Origin: Paragorgia papillata
Taxonomy: Eukaryota > Cnidaria > Anthozoa > Scleralcyonacea > Coralliidae
Direction of reading: 5' to 3'
DNA length: 64,000 nucleotides
Assembly (NCBI GenBank): GCA_035771165.1
Contig: JAWNZC010000234.1
Span: 1,634,001-1,698,000 of the forward strand
Shown here in pieces: positions 45,291 to 60,434 of the stretch (its first letter is position 1; each line of letters starts with the position of its first letter). The position numbers and the translations under genes were made by a program. The notes under the pieces are model-generated. The model searched no databases and was not told the DNA's origin. It saw only the letters and a program-made list of their open reading frames with translations.

Positions 45291-45339
45291 ATATATATAA
45301 ATATATATATATAAGTCGTCGCCGCACGCAGACAACTTA

Positions 45340-45650
45340 AATGCGTGTATCAAAGGGCCAACCGTTTTCCGAGCTCTAGAAAAACGAAAAACAGTCTTTA
45401 AATTCCGTTTTTCGTTTTACAATGTTGAAAAACAGTTTAAAAAACAAAAATAGAACGGTTATTCGTTTTTCAAAGGGCCAACCGTTTTCAGAGCCACTTG
45501 AAGAACAAATTTCGTTTTCCATTATTCAATATTAACTGAAAACAATTTAAAAACAAAAATAGAACGCGTTATTTGTTTTCTGTTTCTGCAAATACGGAAA
45601 ACAAATTTCGAGACGAATTTGGTTTTCCGTTTTCTGTATTGATTATTGTA
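45340..45650. repeat. Left terminal inverted repeat of the 7-kb transposon
   Basis: Reverse complement of 52069-52382 at about 95 percent by eye. Each TIR itself contains two repeats of CAAAGGGCCAACCGTTTTC (45351 and 45475), 124 bases apart, which look like subterminal binding sites. Confidence 0.9.
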
Positions 45651-45748
45651 TATAATATAAAGAAGCCTTGTTTTGTCATGCACAAAAAACGAAAATTGTT
45701 ATCAGAGATTTCTTGTCAAAGGAAGAAAACACCATACAGGATTTATAG

Positions 45749-49647
<3,899 letters not shown>

Positions 49648-49748
49648 TTTGAACTGTAAACCTGAAACTGTTCATGTTCATGTATAATCTTTGCTGTTTC
49701 AGTTTTTATGCTGATATTAAAATGCTTGTCATTCAGTCTGACAGTTGA

Positions 49749-51969
49749 TCAATGCATCTTGGTGAGAAAGTCATCGAAACCTCTCATCGTTATTGTTGCG
49801 CTGTTAAAGCCTTCTTCACTACATTTAGGACATGTTGTTTTCCCTGAATCTAACCATGCTTTTGTGCATTGGTGACAACCAATAACTGACTCACAACAAG
49901 TGGTTACAATAACAGGGGGGGTTGATGTTTCTTTGCAAATAATACACTGTAAGCATTCAACTATTTCTTGCAATAATGCACTTTGTACTGCTTTTGCTAT
50001 GAATGCTTCGTGGCTCATATGACACTTCAAAGCTTCATCCATGCTTTCTTGATATGTCTGGACTGCTGTAGGAAGTGCTTGTTCTATGCCTTCCATCACT
50101 GCCACTTTTACAATGTTTTTCATTTTTTGGTCATTTTCACCTAGGGGATTTTTACATAATTACATAGTTAGTCATAGTGCTTTATTTATAGAGAACAAAG
50201 AATAGCTATCCCTGTAAATATACATGCATGTGGGGATGAAGGATGTCGAAATCCCGTGCAGTGGTGTTTACTGGACTGCAGAGTTGGGCAATGGTGCACC
50301 CAAGATATTTTCGGCCAACCATAGTAGCCCGAGTAAATAGTGTGCTGTGTAGACAGTGTTGAAAACCAAATTGAAATGTAGCAATGTTAGCATACGTTCT
50401 GCAACATTCTATGTTTTGGCAGTGCACTGAAATTGTTATATATTTCGATTTGGTAGTTCATGTTTGGTAGGTGGCTCAGGATTCCCCTATACCCTCCCCC
50501 CTTCCCTATCTTTTGGTATGGGGAGAGGGGGGGAAGAAAGAAGGGAGTGGGAATGGCAGATTCTGGGCTAAATTTAAAGAGTAAACAAAAAATACGAATT
50601 AACCTATGTCATTCACAAAACAATTGGTAAACAACTTTTCCTAATTCCCAGATCAAGTTCATTTTGCAAATTTTGGCAACTGCCAGTCTCTGCTTTTCAT
50701 GTGGGAGTCTTAGGCCCCATGTCACGATTATTGCAACCTCAATATTTTTGGCACCGTATTTAGTTGTGTGTGTGTGTGTGTGTATGTGTGTGTGCATGTG
50801 CGTATTGGACACACCTGATTTGACAGCAGCAGAAGCCGTTTCTGAATTATCTGAATCAGCAGCATCATCATCTACATAGACAACACTGCGTTCCTTCTTA
50901 ACTGGTGCAGGAATGGCAAACACTTTTCTAGAATTAGCTTTCCAATATACAAGTCCTAATAAAAGGAGAAAAAAGAACTTATTTTAAAATTTCTTATTTG
51001 TGTAGTAATGTGCAATACCACCAAACTCATCTTTTGGATGACAAAAGATACTGCCAAATGAGTACCTCTTGTTGCTTCACTATCTTCGATGGGCAAACAA
51101 TTTCCTGACACAAGGATCAATGAATTGTTATGAAACTCCTCTTTACACTGAGCTGTTATGTGTGGAACAGCTGCAGTTACATCATTTATAGTAACATATG
51201 TTTGCCTTGATGGGTCTTGTATTTTATTTCCATTCTTTTTGGCCAGTGTGACTTTTAGGCAATAACTATTACATTTTCTCTTTGTTGGCACAACTGACCT
51301 GCAATCAGAAATTGGTAGTTATTTTGAATTGTCTCGCCCCCTCCCTTTTCCATTATATATCTAAATGGGTATAAGGCACAAAAAAAAACAACTATATATT
51401 TATCAAATAAAGAGCCCTCCAAAAAAGATAAGCAAGAAACATAAATTTAAAAAAAAATCTTAAAATCAAATCAAATCTTAAAATTTATGTTCCATATACA
51501 AAATAGCACGAACCTGAATATCGAAGAATACCCTGCTGCACTAGTACTACTGGATGGGGCCGAGGTTTGGTAAGAATGCAATCCTCCTATTGGCATTGAC
51601 AGAGGTCTTGATCTCTTACGTCCTTCAACTTTCATATACGAATCGCGTCTAAAGTCAGATAAGTCGAAACGGCCATCTTTGTTCGGCCATTCTGTAGATC
51701 CCGAGAACTCGTCTACAATATGAATACCCACGACTTCCAGCTATATTAAAGACATAACTTACTTCTAGTTTAATATCACCACACCACAATCTGGCAAGCT
51801 CACATGAAATAAGTTCTCGATCACACCTTATACAAATATTCGAATATTTATGACTTACCCCAAACATTTGAGCCAACCTCTCAGCGTTCACTTGACCTTT
51901 CTTCAGCCTTCTATCTATCCTATGTTCACCTTCTCCATAAGCGACATTTATAAAGCTATCGTCCTCCAT
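49749..51969 (-). CDS. RING-finger protein encoded by the transposon (367 aa, five exons)
   Basis: Exons on the minus strand: 51859-51969, 51514-51740, 51066-51298, 50815-50955 and 49749-50140. Borders are GT-AG and all phases close (1,104 nt). N-terminus: MEDDSFINVAYGEGEHRID, then LEVVGIHIVDEF and a Ser-rich linker. Middle: VPTKRKC...CLKVTLAKKNG and an acidic patch (YVDDDAADSDNSE). C-terminus: a helix-rich segment, then a RING-like cluster (CIICKETSTPPVIVTTCC, GCHQCTKAW, CPKC) at about residues 300-345. I infer a ubiquitin-ligase-like or zinc-dependent DNA/protein binding accessory factor. The gene lies wholly inside the transposon TIRs, tail to tail with the transposase, so it is cargo or a helper of the element. 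Confidence 0.75.
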
Positions 51970-52068
51970 CTTTACAGTGATTATAAAGCGGTAAAGCGCG
52001 CGAAAAAACAGACAGGGGGGGATGGGATTCGGTGCGTGACGAAACAAGGTTTGTCGTCGGCTTCTTTA

Positions 52069-52382
52069 TACAATAATAATCAATACAGAAAACGGAAAAC
52101 CAAATTCGTCTCGAAATTTGTTTTCCGTATTTGCAGAAACAGAAAACAAATAAGACGTTCTATTTTTGTTTTTAAATTGTTTTCAGTTAATATTGAATAA
52201 TGGAAAACGAAATTTGTTCTTCAAGTGGCTCTGAAAACGGTTGGCCCTTTGATAAACGAATAACCGTTCTATTTTTGTTTTTTAAACTGTTTTTCAACGT
52301 TGTAAAACGAAAAACAGAATTTAAAGACTGTTTTTCGTTTTTCTAGAGCTCGGAAAACGGTTGGCCCTTTGATACACGCATT
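52069..52382. repeat. Right terminal inverted repeat of the 7-kb transposon
   Basis: Inverted copy of 45340-45650. It ends CGGTTGGCCCTTTGATACAC then GCATT, followed by the AACTTA duplication. The RING gene starts 99 bases inside it, so the promoter probably lies within or next to the TIR. Confidence 0.9.
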
Positions 52383-52474
52383 AACTTAGGGAACTGGAAC
52401 GAGGCTAAGCTTTGTATATATTTCTTTATAATATATTTGAATAAATTTGACATATATTTTTTGTATATGCAAAT

Positions 52475-55057
52475 ATGGGAGATCATGCGTGGAAGAAGTT
52501 TCAAATTCAGATGAAGGAGAAACAAGTTAAAAATAAGAATAAAGCAGCTCAAGGATCTGGTGCTGGAGTTATACATCAACGTGAATAACTAACTGTCTAA
52601 AGATTAAGTACTGAAGTGACTGGAAAAGGACAAAAGTTTAGTCGAACTGGAGCCAGGGAATTTGTACCGTTTGCCGACTACGAAGACCTCACAATTACCA
52701 ACATGAAGTTGGCTTGTCAGAAGCATTTTTTACACAGATTTGGTAAAAATGTCATCTGTGATGTTCTCGCAGGTGAACAAGGGCCAACCTGTTCTACTTT
52801 GGAGCAAATTCCTGACCTAAGATTGATCCACATTCGATTCGTTCAGCGACCGGACGAGCAAGACCACGTGGAATTTCAAAGAAAGATAACAAGCGATCCT
52901 ATGCCACAGGCACACGCTACTCAGTTCGGGGGGTCCGGGGCATGCCCCCCCGGAAAATTTTTGAAAATTGGGTCTCTGAAATGGCATTTCCCGCGTTCTG
53001 ACACAGTTTTAATCAAAATTTCTGAAGTTTAAAAACATATATTTTTAGCAGATTTTATACTTTTTTTGAAAAAGTGTCAAAATTGGATTTGGATTAGTGA
53101 ATTCTTGAATAGTTTGTAAGTGCGTAGTTATTTTTTTCTAAAAAGAAGGCAATACAACAAACAGTAGAGATATGTGATTATATTTAATTACTAACTTAAA
53201 AAATATATCGTTGTTTTGCTCTATGTCAGAGCTCATCAGCATGCCTTGGAAACACCAAAAACATATTCTTGCAGTCAGTGAATTCAACATAGACAGCCTG
53301 ATCAACATACAAGTAAAGGTCTAGCTGAATTTAATGTTCTGCATAACCCAGAGCAAGGGTAATGGGTCTACATCATCCCAGTCATCCTAATGTTACTGGT
53401 TTACTACAATCTGGTTTTCAGGTGCCAGATACTCACCTTTTACACATCTACTCAAGCAGACAATGTCTTGTTAAGGAATGCTTTTATTTATGATCATAAT
53501 GTGACATAAAGGAGCTCAACTCTCAACATTATCCCAGTCATCCTAACCCTTGAGCCCCCAACTAATCTAAGTCATTACCTGTTTATATGATTTCAATTTT
53601 GTAGACTATGAAAGTATATAAACATTGAATACTAGAATTAAGCAGATATTGTATTTAAGCCAGATAATAAAATGTAAATAATAATTGTAATACAGCATAT
53701 GTAGTTATTGGTTCATGTGGATATCAGCACTTAGTACTGTAGCTACTGTACACATGTAAATTTATATTAAAAGAAGAAACCAATCATCATTAATTTACTA
53801 ATCAAGTTTATTATGACACCACATACAGTAATCATACAGGTCACATACAGTACATGACATGTTGTGTATATATATTATATACTGTAATAATTAATATTAA
53901 AGGAACAGAAATTAGCAATGTATGAGAAGAGTGCTTTAACTGCCAGGTTGGCTGGCTACAGTTTCACAAAGATAAAATTAATCATATTACTGATATTAAT
54001 AAACCATGAAATGTCTAAGCAAGATCAAATTTCCTGCATACAGTCCATACACTAGTCCGTCCGATACACGTTTCATTCCAAAGCATCAATTCAACATGTT
54101 ATAGATCAAATACAAGCAAACGCTAAGTCTAGCCCAAGAGTAAATCTATAAATTATCATAAAGACTATAATGATATTCAAATCATACAGTATAGTAGGGT
54201 TTCTTACCTCAGACGACCTCAGAGCGCATCACTGATTCACTGTATAAAATTCTCGCAATTTATATTTCGATATATATCTTTTTCAATCCTCTATAAAAGG
54301 TCATCTTTAGTGCATAAAGCACTTGATGAAAGTTTCACGAATATTTCATCATAAAGGTCTTGTAGATATCCTTGCTATTGAGTGTTGGGAATATAAAAAG
54401 ACGCAGAATATGCGCATGGCCTCATAGAACCACAGAAGCGATCGCTAACCATACTGATTACTCAGAAAGGTGCTTATCCTGCAAAATGACGTTTCAGCCT
54501 CTACACCAATCGTAAGTCGTAATTAGAAAAAAATTAACCAATCAGGAACGTTAAAAGATCTTAAAAAACCAACCAACTTCGTCAAAAAGTGACTAACTGC
54601 TTTCCTTCGTCAAATTCATCAAGCCGAGAGCCTGCATCGCATTTGTGGCCTGGAAATGACTGTGAACCCGATCCTTGATTCTCGCATTATGTCCCATGCA
54701 TCCCACTGCTTCCCCTCGAAATCAGTCGTAGCACAGAATTAGGCCTCGCGCGTAAAGAAAACAGAAAAACGCCATGCAACGGGGAAATTTTTCTGGCCTG
54801 AACTGAAGCCTATGTAGATAGGCATTTTAAGAATAGAACATACTCCTTCCTACATACTATTTCTCATTTGCAGGATTTTATTTGTAAATTTTTGACAACG
54901 TGCAACAAACGAAAATTATATATTCACGTCAAATTTTCACTTCGTCGCGCGACTTAGTTGACGTAGTCTAAATCCGCCCCTGATCAACAGCGACAACTGT
55001 GGAGTTTGTAATCGAAAAGCAACGATTTGGAGAAGGAGGATTCCGCAAAGTTTATAG
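52475..55057 (+). pseudogene. Alpha-kinase-like gene pieces, interrupted
   Basis: Two plus-strand pieces. The first (52475-52916) starts MGDHAWKKFQIQMKEKQ, has two in-frame stops near 52586-52600, then reads on in the same frame: GKGQKFSRTGAREFVPF, LTITNMKLACQKHF, DVLAGEQGPTCSTLEQIPDL. The second (54983-55057, with donor GTAAGA) reads TTVEFVIEKQRFGEGGFRKVY, which matches the first strands of an alpha-kinase (MHCK/eEF2K-type) fold. Similar two-part proteins occur in cnidarians, from memory. The remaining kinase exons were not found. A hAT-like relic separates the pieces. Inactive, or the remains of a gene. Confidence 0.5.
52921..54982. mobile_element. hAT-like relic separating the alpha-kinase pieces
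   Basis: The right end CTAAATCCGCCCCTG at 54968-54982 is a hAT-type tip (CAGGGGCGGATTTAG inverted). The left part (GGGGGGTCCGGGGCATGCCC, then TTTTTGAAAATTGG...ATGGCATTTCC, then GAGCTCATCAGCATG near 53229) matches repeats at 46830-46940 and 5430-5630. The left tip and target duplication could not be matched. No transposase frame remains. Confidence 0.5.
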
Positions 55058-55799
55058 GTAAGATTAACAGGGGTTATAACATTATTTTATATACCAGTCT
55101 ATAAAAATGGCTCATTTATGTTGCTGTATGTCCACACACTCGGGATATTTTCCTGGAAAATATTTTAATTTCATCACCATTTTGAGCACATGGACGAAAG
55201 AAACGTTTAGTTACCAGAATCACCACATCTCCTCTTCATTACAAAATTGATCATAGCCTATACCCCCAGGACAAAATAATAAAATAATTCCCCACCACCG
55301 GGATCCAATTTTTTGCATTGTCCCAGGTGTGGCCTGGGGGGATAGTTACAGGAAGAATTGACTCTTGCATAAACACCTTCTCGTGATAAAATAGCAAAAC
55401 AGCCAAAACCTGATCTGTAAAGAATTTTTAGATTTCTCTAGAGTAGGTTAACAGCAATATGTCGACTATACCACTGAACAATCGTGTACCTCAGGGGTCG
55501 TCATTTCTATATCCAGGGGGCTGTGTCAACTTACAGGGATAGCTCACCACCAGAGACAAGAAATTTTTACCCTTACATGTATCTCCAATGTATCTCCGTA
55601 GTATATTATTGATAATGCGTTATTTATTTTGGTGGTGGTGGTAGTGGTGTCAGGGGTGTATCATTCATTTGTTGGAATGAATAAGAAGGGTCTGTTCATC
55701 CTCACAACATACAGGTAGAGAGGGGCAACAAACATGGAAGTATATCACAAGAAGGTCTTTTAGTGCATGTCATGGGTTTTTTTCTTTGTTGAAAAGGAG
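55058..55799. other. No gene seen
   Basis: No exon-like frame or strong repeat, apart from a short GGTGGTGGTGG tract near 55630. Expected downstream alpha-kinase exons could not be identified here. Confidence 0.4.
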
Positions 55800-56620
55800 T
55801 TATTTTCTCGCACGTTTAATAACTGTAATTTCATTGCTGTCTATATTTGTCAAATTTCTGTCCGAAGATAATGCTTGGTCCAGTAGGTTTTCAGATATTG
55901 ATGGATAGAAATCGACAATGTCAAATGAAATAAAAGTGTGTCTACTTTTGTCGTTTATGTTATTGAACCATTCGATTACATTTTGTGTTTTTCTCCATTG
56001 ATTTGCTTTCGAAATTCTTCTCAATTCTGTATTTATTCTGTCAAGAATTACTTTGCTGAGTTTGCCAGATTCGCTTTTTGCTGGGTTAATTAAACGGCAT
56101 GTTGGGTTGTTTTCGAAATTATCTTTATGGTCTTTAAGTGAAATAAATGCTTCGCGTTTTTTTGTCTGTTCAATTCTGTCACTAATTTTTAGTTTGTTTG
56201 TTTCACCAATCTGTTTTATTGTGTCCTCTGATCCATGTTTGTATGATTTTGTTATATTATCATGCAGAAGTTTGTTGTATGTGTCGAGCGAGGTTTCATA
56301 AATATTTCTTGTTTTGTCTGCGAAAATGAAAAGGTTGGGTGATGCATATGATTTAATTTTCTTTAGTAAAAAGTCATTAGCCAAAGACTGTTGAAAGTGA
56401 TCGTGTGTTTTTCGAAACTTGATGTTTTCAATCAGTTTTATTAGATCTTCTTCGAAAGCTTTAGTTTCCATAACTGTTGGTGGTGCTTTTTTAGAAGGAA
56501 GTCCAAAAGAGTTGCTTTCGGTGGAATTTTTATAGTCATTGAGGAAAAAGTGGGCTTTCCATCTCATGCGTCTGATTACACTGTTCTCAAATAAGCGTCC
56601 TTTGATGGTATTGGGATGTT
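55800..56620 (-). pseudogene. Penelope-type reverse transcriptase, N-terminal fragment
   Basis: The frame starts before RMRWKAHFFLND and includes KKAPPTVMETKAFEEDLI, NIYETSLDTYNKLL, REAFISLKDHKDNF, NPTCRLINPAKSE, NVIEWFNNIN and the palm motif A FISFDIVDFYPSI with the catalytic Asp. It ends at a stop near 55800, before the YxDD box. This RT type is very common in coral and anemone genomes. I group it with Penelope-like elements, but the clade is not certain. No GIY-YIG domain is present. A Penelope tail motif (GTGCTCAATACCATA) lies just upstream at 56751. Confidence 0.7.
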
Positions 56621-56814
56621 TTTCAGTGAATAATCGAATCGAAATTGTCTCATTTTTTGGTACGGATTACGTAAACAAGAGTGCACAACCGATAAACAGG
56701 TGCAAATATACAAACAAGCACGTGTGATTTTGTTCACGGAATGTCGGAAAGTGCTCAATACCATAAAGGTAGAGAAAATAGAGTATAGTTTAAGTGGGCT
56801 TACCTCAAAATGTT

Positions 56815-57345
56815 CCTTGTAAAAATGTGTTTGCATTTACATGACAAGAGGGCCAGCAAATTTCCCATGTAAACGCACTCGAGAAGCTTATTAAAACCAA
56901 TGGTTATGGGCTTCATCCCTGGTGGCGGGCTTGGGGTCTAGCTGGAAGTGTGATCTTCGTTCTTCTTCTTGTTCTTTCTTAAAAGAAGAATATGAAGGAA
57001 CAGATGAGCCTGAATGAACCTCTGCTTTGAGAGAGGTTCGTTCACCTAACACCCGCTTCACGTTCTCTGGTCTTCGAGAGAGGGAATCACAATTATTGTT
57101 GCTAGTACTGGTTGTAGTACTGGCACCAACAGTATCTCTCCTTTTTCAAACACATGAACAATCGCAACTTGTAAAATAAGAAGTTGACCAAAAAAATATT
57201 CGTTAAGGCAAACTTTACCGTCTATATTGAGCTTCTATTTGCTAGCCCTCCTAAGCGGGCCGGCCCTCTTGAGTGCGTTTACATGGGAAATTTGCTAACC
57301 CTCTTGTCATGTAAACGCAAACACATTTTTACAAGGAATTATGCT
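56815..57345. repeat. ~530-bp inverted-repeat element
   Basis: TTGTAAAAATGTGTTTGC...CAAATTTCCCATGTAAACGC at 56815-56875 pairs with GCGTTTACATGGGAAATTTG...GCAAACACATTTTTACAAGG at 57266-57338. Inside, 56938-57095 resembles 57715-57815 (AAAGAAGAATATGAAGGAAC; CGAGAGAGGGAATC), so part of the integrase-like exon region was duplicated. Confidence 0.7.
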
Positions 57346-57423
57346 GAGATGCGGGATCTCGGCAAAGAGGGCTAGCCTTACCAAGAAGGCTGGCGGCTGG
57401 CCTTCCATATAAACACCCCCTTT

Positions 57424-57704
57424 AGGCCTGCGCTAAACGTCGCACAATGGACGACTTTAATTCAGACGAATTTAATTCGAATTAACTTCGTCGGTAAGAA
57501 TGCAACGTAAATGCGACGTCGAGTTAAAGGTCGAATAATTCGACAATTTGTCACACACAGAAGAGAAACATTTAATTCGACATTTCGACGCGACGATATT
57601 AAACTCGTCGTGCAAGTCGAACACGCATCATCGTCGCATTATCCATCTGTGACTCAGACGAATTTAATTGCCGAGAATTTTGCGACGTTTAGCTCAGGCC
57701 TTAC
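57424..57704. mobile_element. MITE with AGGCCTGnGCTAAACGTCGC tips
   Basis: The left tip AGGCCTGCGCTAAACGTCGC and the right tip (reverse complement AGGCCTGAGCTAAACGTCGC) differ at one base. Interior pairing continues with GACGAATTTAATT. The element is CG-rich compared with its surroundings. Confidence 0.8.
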
Positions 57705-57770
57705 TCCTTAGTCTTCAACTGGAAGTGCGCTCTTCGTTCTTCTTCTTTTTCTTTCTTAAAAGAAGAATAT

Positions 57771-59103
57771 GAAGGAACAGCTTCACGTTCTCTTGGCTTC
57801 GAGAGAGGGAATCGCCGCTGTTGAGGAATTTGGTTTACCGTCTCGAGTACGCTCAGACAAAGGAGGGGAAAACGTCGATGTGTCATGGTACATGTTGTCA
57901 CATCCGCAAAGAGGACCAGGAAGAGGAAGCATGATTACAGGTATCTAAGTTATATTGAGTATGGTCTAGACGGTCTTGGTACTCATGTTAACAAATTCCC
58001 ATAATTTCTGTAGTGTAAGATCACTAAGATGTATTGTTTACTTTTACGTATTCCACTATTAAATCGACAAAAGAAGTTTTAATTAACCTTTAATAAATCA
58101 GTTTTCTTTTATTCTTTTTATCTATTTGTTTCTTGCTTTGTTATGTCTTTTGTCCTTTTTCCCCATGGGTGTCCGTTGTATCAGATACTGTGCATTAAAG
58201 GGTTGAGAAACTGACTTAAACACAAGTTACGAGTACCAGATCTGATATTTCACATCTGAATAGATTTGGTCCAGTTTTTATAGGGACAATATTTCTTTGT
58301 GTTTGGCATCGCGTCGTAAAGTTTTATGTCAACTTTTTTCCTATTGTATTGATAGGCAAGAGCACACATAACCAACGTATCGAAAGGTTATGGAGAGATG
58401 TTTTTCAAGAGTGTATCGTGTTATTTTATAACACATTCTACGAGTTGGAGAGGTGTGGTCTACTTGATCCTGACAATGAGGTTCACTTGTGGTGTCTCCA
58501 TTATGTATTTTTACCAGTGGTGAATAGACATTTACAATCATGGAAGAATGCATGGATACATCATCCTCTGAGGACAGAAAAGAACTCCACGCCAATACAA
58601 CTATGGATAAAGGGGCTCCACAGAGTATATCGAAGTGGGTCGACTGTGTCAAGAGAGGCATTTCAGGTAATTTTAAAAAATTGGTCAATTTTCAATGTGA
58701 AGAGGGGTTGTCTAATGGGATTAAAAAATCTATTGATTTGTACATTGATACATAGCTGAAACGTCGTACAACGTTGCACACGTACCACCTATATGTTTTA
58801 AAAACAATGCTTCAGGTTTGAAAAGCGCTAAATAAACCATGTAAAACATCCATGTTCTTTGTTCTTTGTTAGAGTGATATTTCAAATTACGGTGTGGATT
58901 TCGAAGGGCCAGTGCCACCGCAGTCGTCGGATTCCGTAGAAGTGCCTGAAACAACATGCCCTCCGAATTTGGATGAAGTACAAGTTATGGCACAATTTTC
59001 TGCACCGGAAGGCATGGCCATACATGATGTTGTTAACCTCTTTATAAACGCCGTGGAGTTTGTCAATGGCTTACTTCAGTTAAATGTGCAGGCAGAGTCA
59101 TGA
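57771..59103 (+). pseudogene. Integrase-like gene, 3' exons (RIERLWRDV family)
   Basis: Exons 57771-57940, 58356-58666 and 58873-59103 (stop) join in phase. Exon 1: [20 protein letters not shown] (second catalytic Asp). Exon 2: THNQRIERLWRDVF (Glu, 36 residues later), then LDPDNEVHLWCLHYVFLPVVN and WIHHPLRTEKNSTPIQLW. Exon 3: a Pro/acid-rich tail. This is the widespread metazoan integrase-core family, distinct from the 45.7-49.6 kb transposase. The first-Asp exon is missing upstream, where repeats intrude (56815-57704). It is either a truncated transposon gene or the tail of a longer one. These three exons have no stop or shift. Confidence 0.65.
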
Positions 59104-59340
59104 CATTTTGTTGTTATTTTAATAATTCCTAAATCCATTTGCACATAAAGTACAAAACATACTCGATATAGCATTATCTTAGAAACAGGCTCAGCATATG
59201 AGTAGAAACATAATCACTATCTCCTTTTGATGATGACTTTAATAAATCTAAAATGTTACCAATTTTCACTGTGTAGTATTTAATTACATCCTAAGGCCTT
59301 CAAGACGATGTTTTTCGAAGTATGTTTTCTACTCTATTAA

Positions 59341-59520
59341 GGCCCCGTTTACACTATTACGGTACGGTCAGTCTTCCGTTGAAAAATCACTACGTTTCTT
59401 TGTTGTGTTTACACTATTCCGGAGCGGTTTGCCGTAGCGTATAGTCACTACGCTTAGCACTCCGGCTGCAAATCACTACGCTATGGTAAATGTACCGTAC
59501 CGTCATAGTGTAAATAGACG
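59341..59520. repeat. MITE-like inverted repeat (CGTTTACACTAT tips)
   Basis: CCCCGTTTACACTATTACGG...ACGGT on the left pairs with ACCGTACCGTCATAGTGTAA on the right. The internal segments (GTTTACACTATTCCGG; CACTACGC) repeat the same theme. No ORF. Confidence 0.7.
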
Positions 59521-59697
59521 ATATTTTGAAAGGGTTTACTTAAATTATTAGCCAGTATATTGGCCATTTGTTCACACGCATTATTTAGAAAAAAATACGA
59601 AAACGATCACGGGGACTACACCCAAAGTAACGTTTTACGAATCACTGATACCTCAATTAAAACAAATCAACATAACATTTCTGAATAATATACAGGC

Positions 59698-60253
59698 ATT
59701 AACGAATAGGGGTGCACCGGATAGTGCTTTCTACTATCCGGCCGGTTACCTCTATCTGGTGGAATACTTGAATTGCTTAAAAAAATAGTGGTGCTTAACA
59801 TAGTTTCTGAGCTATAAACTACTTTGTGACCGAATTATCCGTATTTTTGCCACAAACTCTTCTGTAAAAGACATATTACTTCGCATAAACGTCGAAAATA
59901 CAGAGAAAAACAGTTGTTGCCGCCATTTAGTACGCGGCCATCCTGGAAACGAGTCATTTATATTCCGATAATCGCGTGTGCACTTTTCTGAGTTTAAAAG
60001 CCGTGCCAAAATTTCATTCTTTAAGAAATAAATGGTGCTGGATATTCTATACACGTCATGTATAGTGTATAGTATTATTACTTCAAGAATTTACTTAGAT
60101 CCTGGAAAATTACCCAAAAGTAATGCCAAATTATCAAAAAACAAATTATCCGGTATCCGGCCGAATATTAGAAAATATCCTGCCGGATACAGGGATAGTG
60201 AGATTTTTCACTATCCGGCCGGATACTATGTCCGGTGCACCCTAATTAACGAA
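59698..60253. mobile_element. hAT-like MITE with TSD ATTAACGAA
   Basis: 59707-60244 (538 bp) has tips TAGGGGTGCACCGGATAGT...ATGTCCGGTGCACCCTA, repeated CTATCCGGCCGGATA motifs near both ends, and exact flanks ATTAACGAA (59698-59706, 60245-60253). The direct repeat is 9 bp, of which 8 could be the duplication if the tip base is counted differently. The tip is hAT-like. Confidence 0.85.
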
Positions 60254-60434
60254 TATAACGATATTACAGAACCACGCACAGACAAGGTCATTTTCCTTAA
60301 AATAATACTCATATTGTCAGAAAATTCAATCTGTTAACCACTCAAAGTTTATAGCTTTCAAATTAAATGCCCAAGTGCAGTGGAACGTATTGTAATACAG
60401 CGAACACTATCTTATAGCGACATGAAACTATGTT

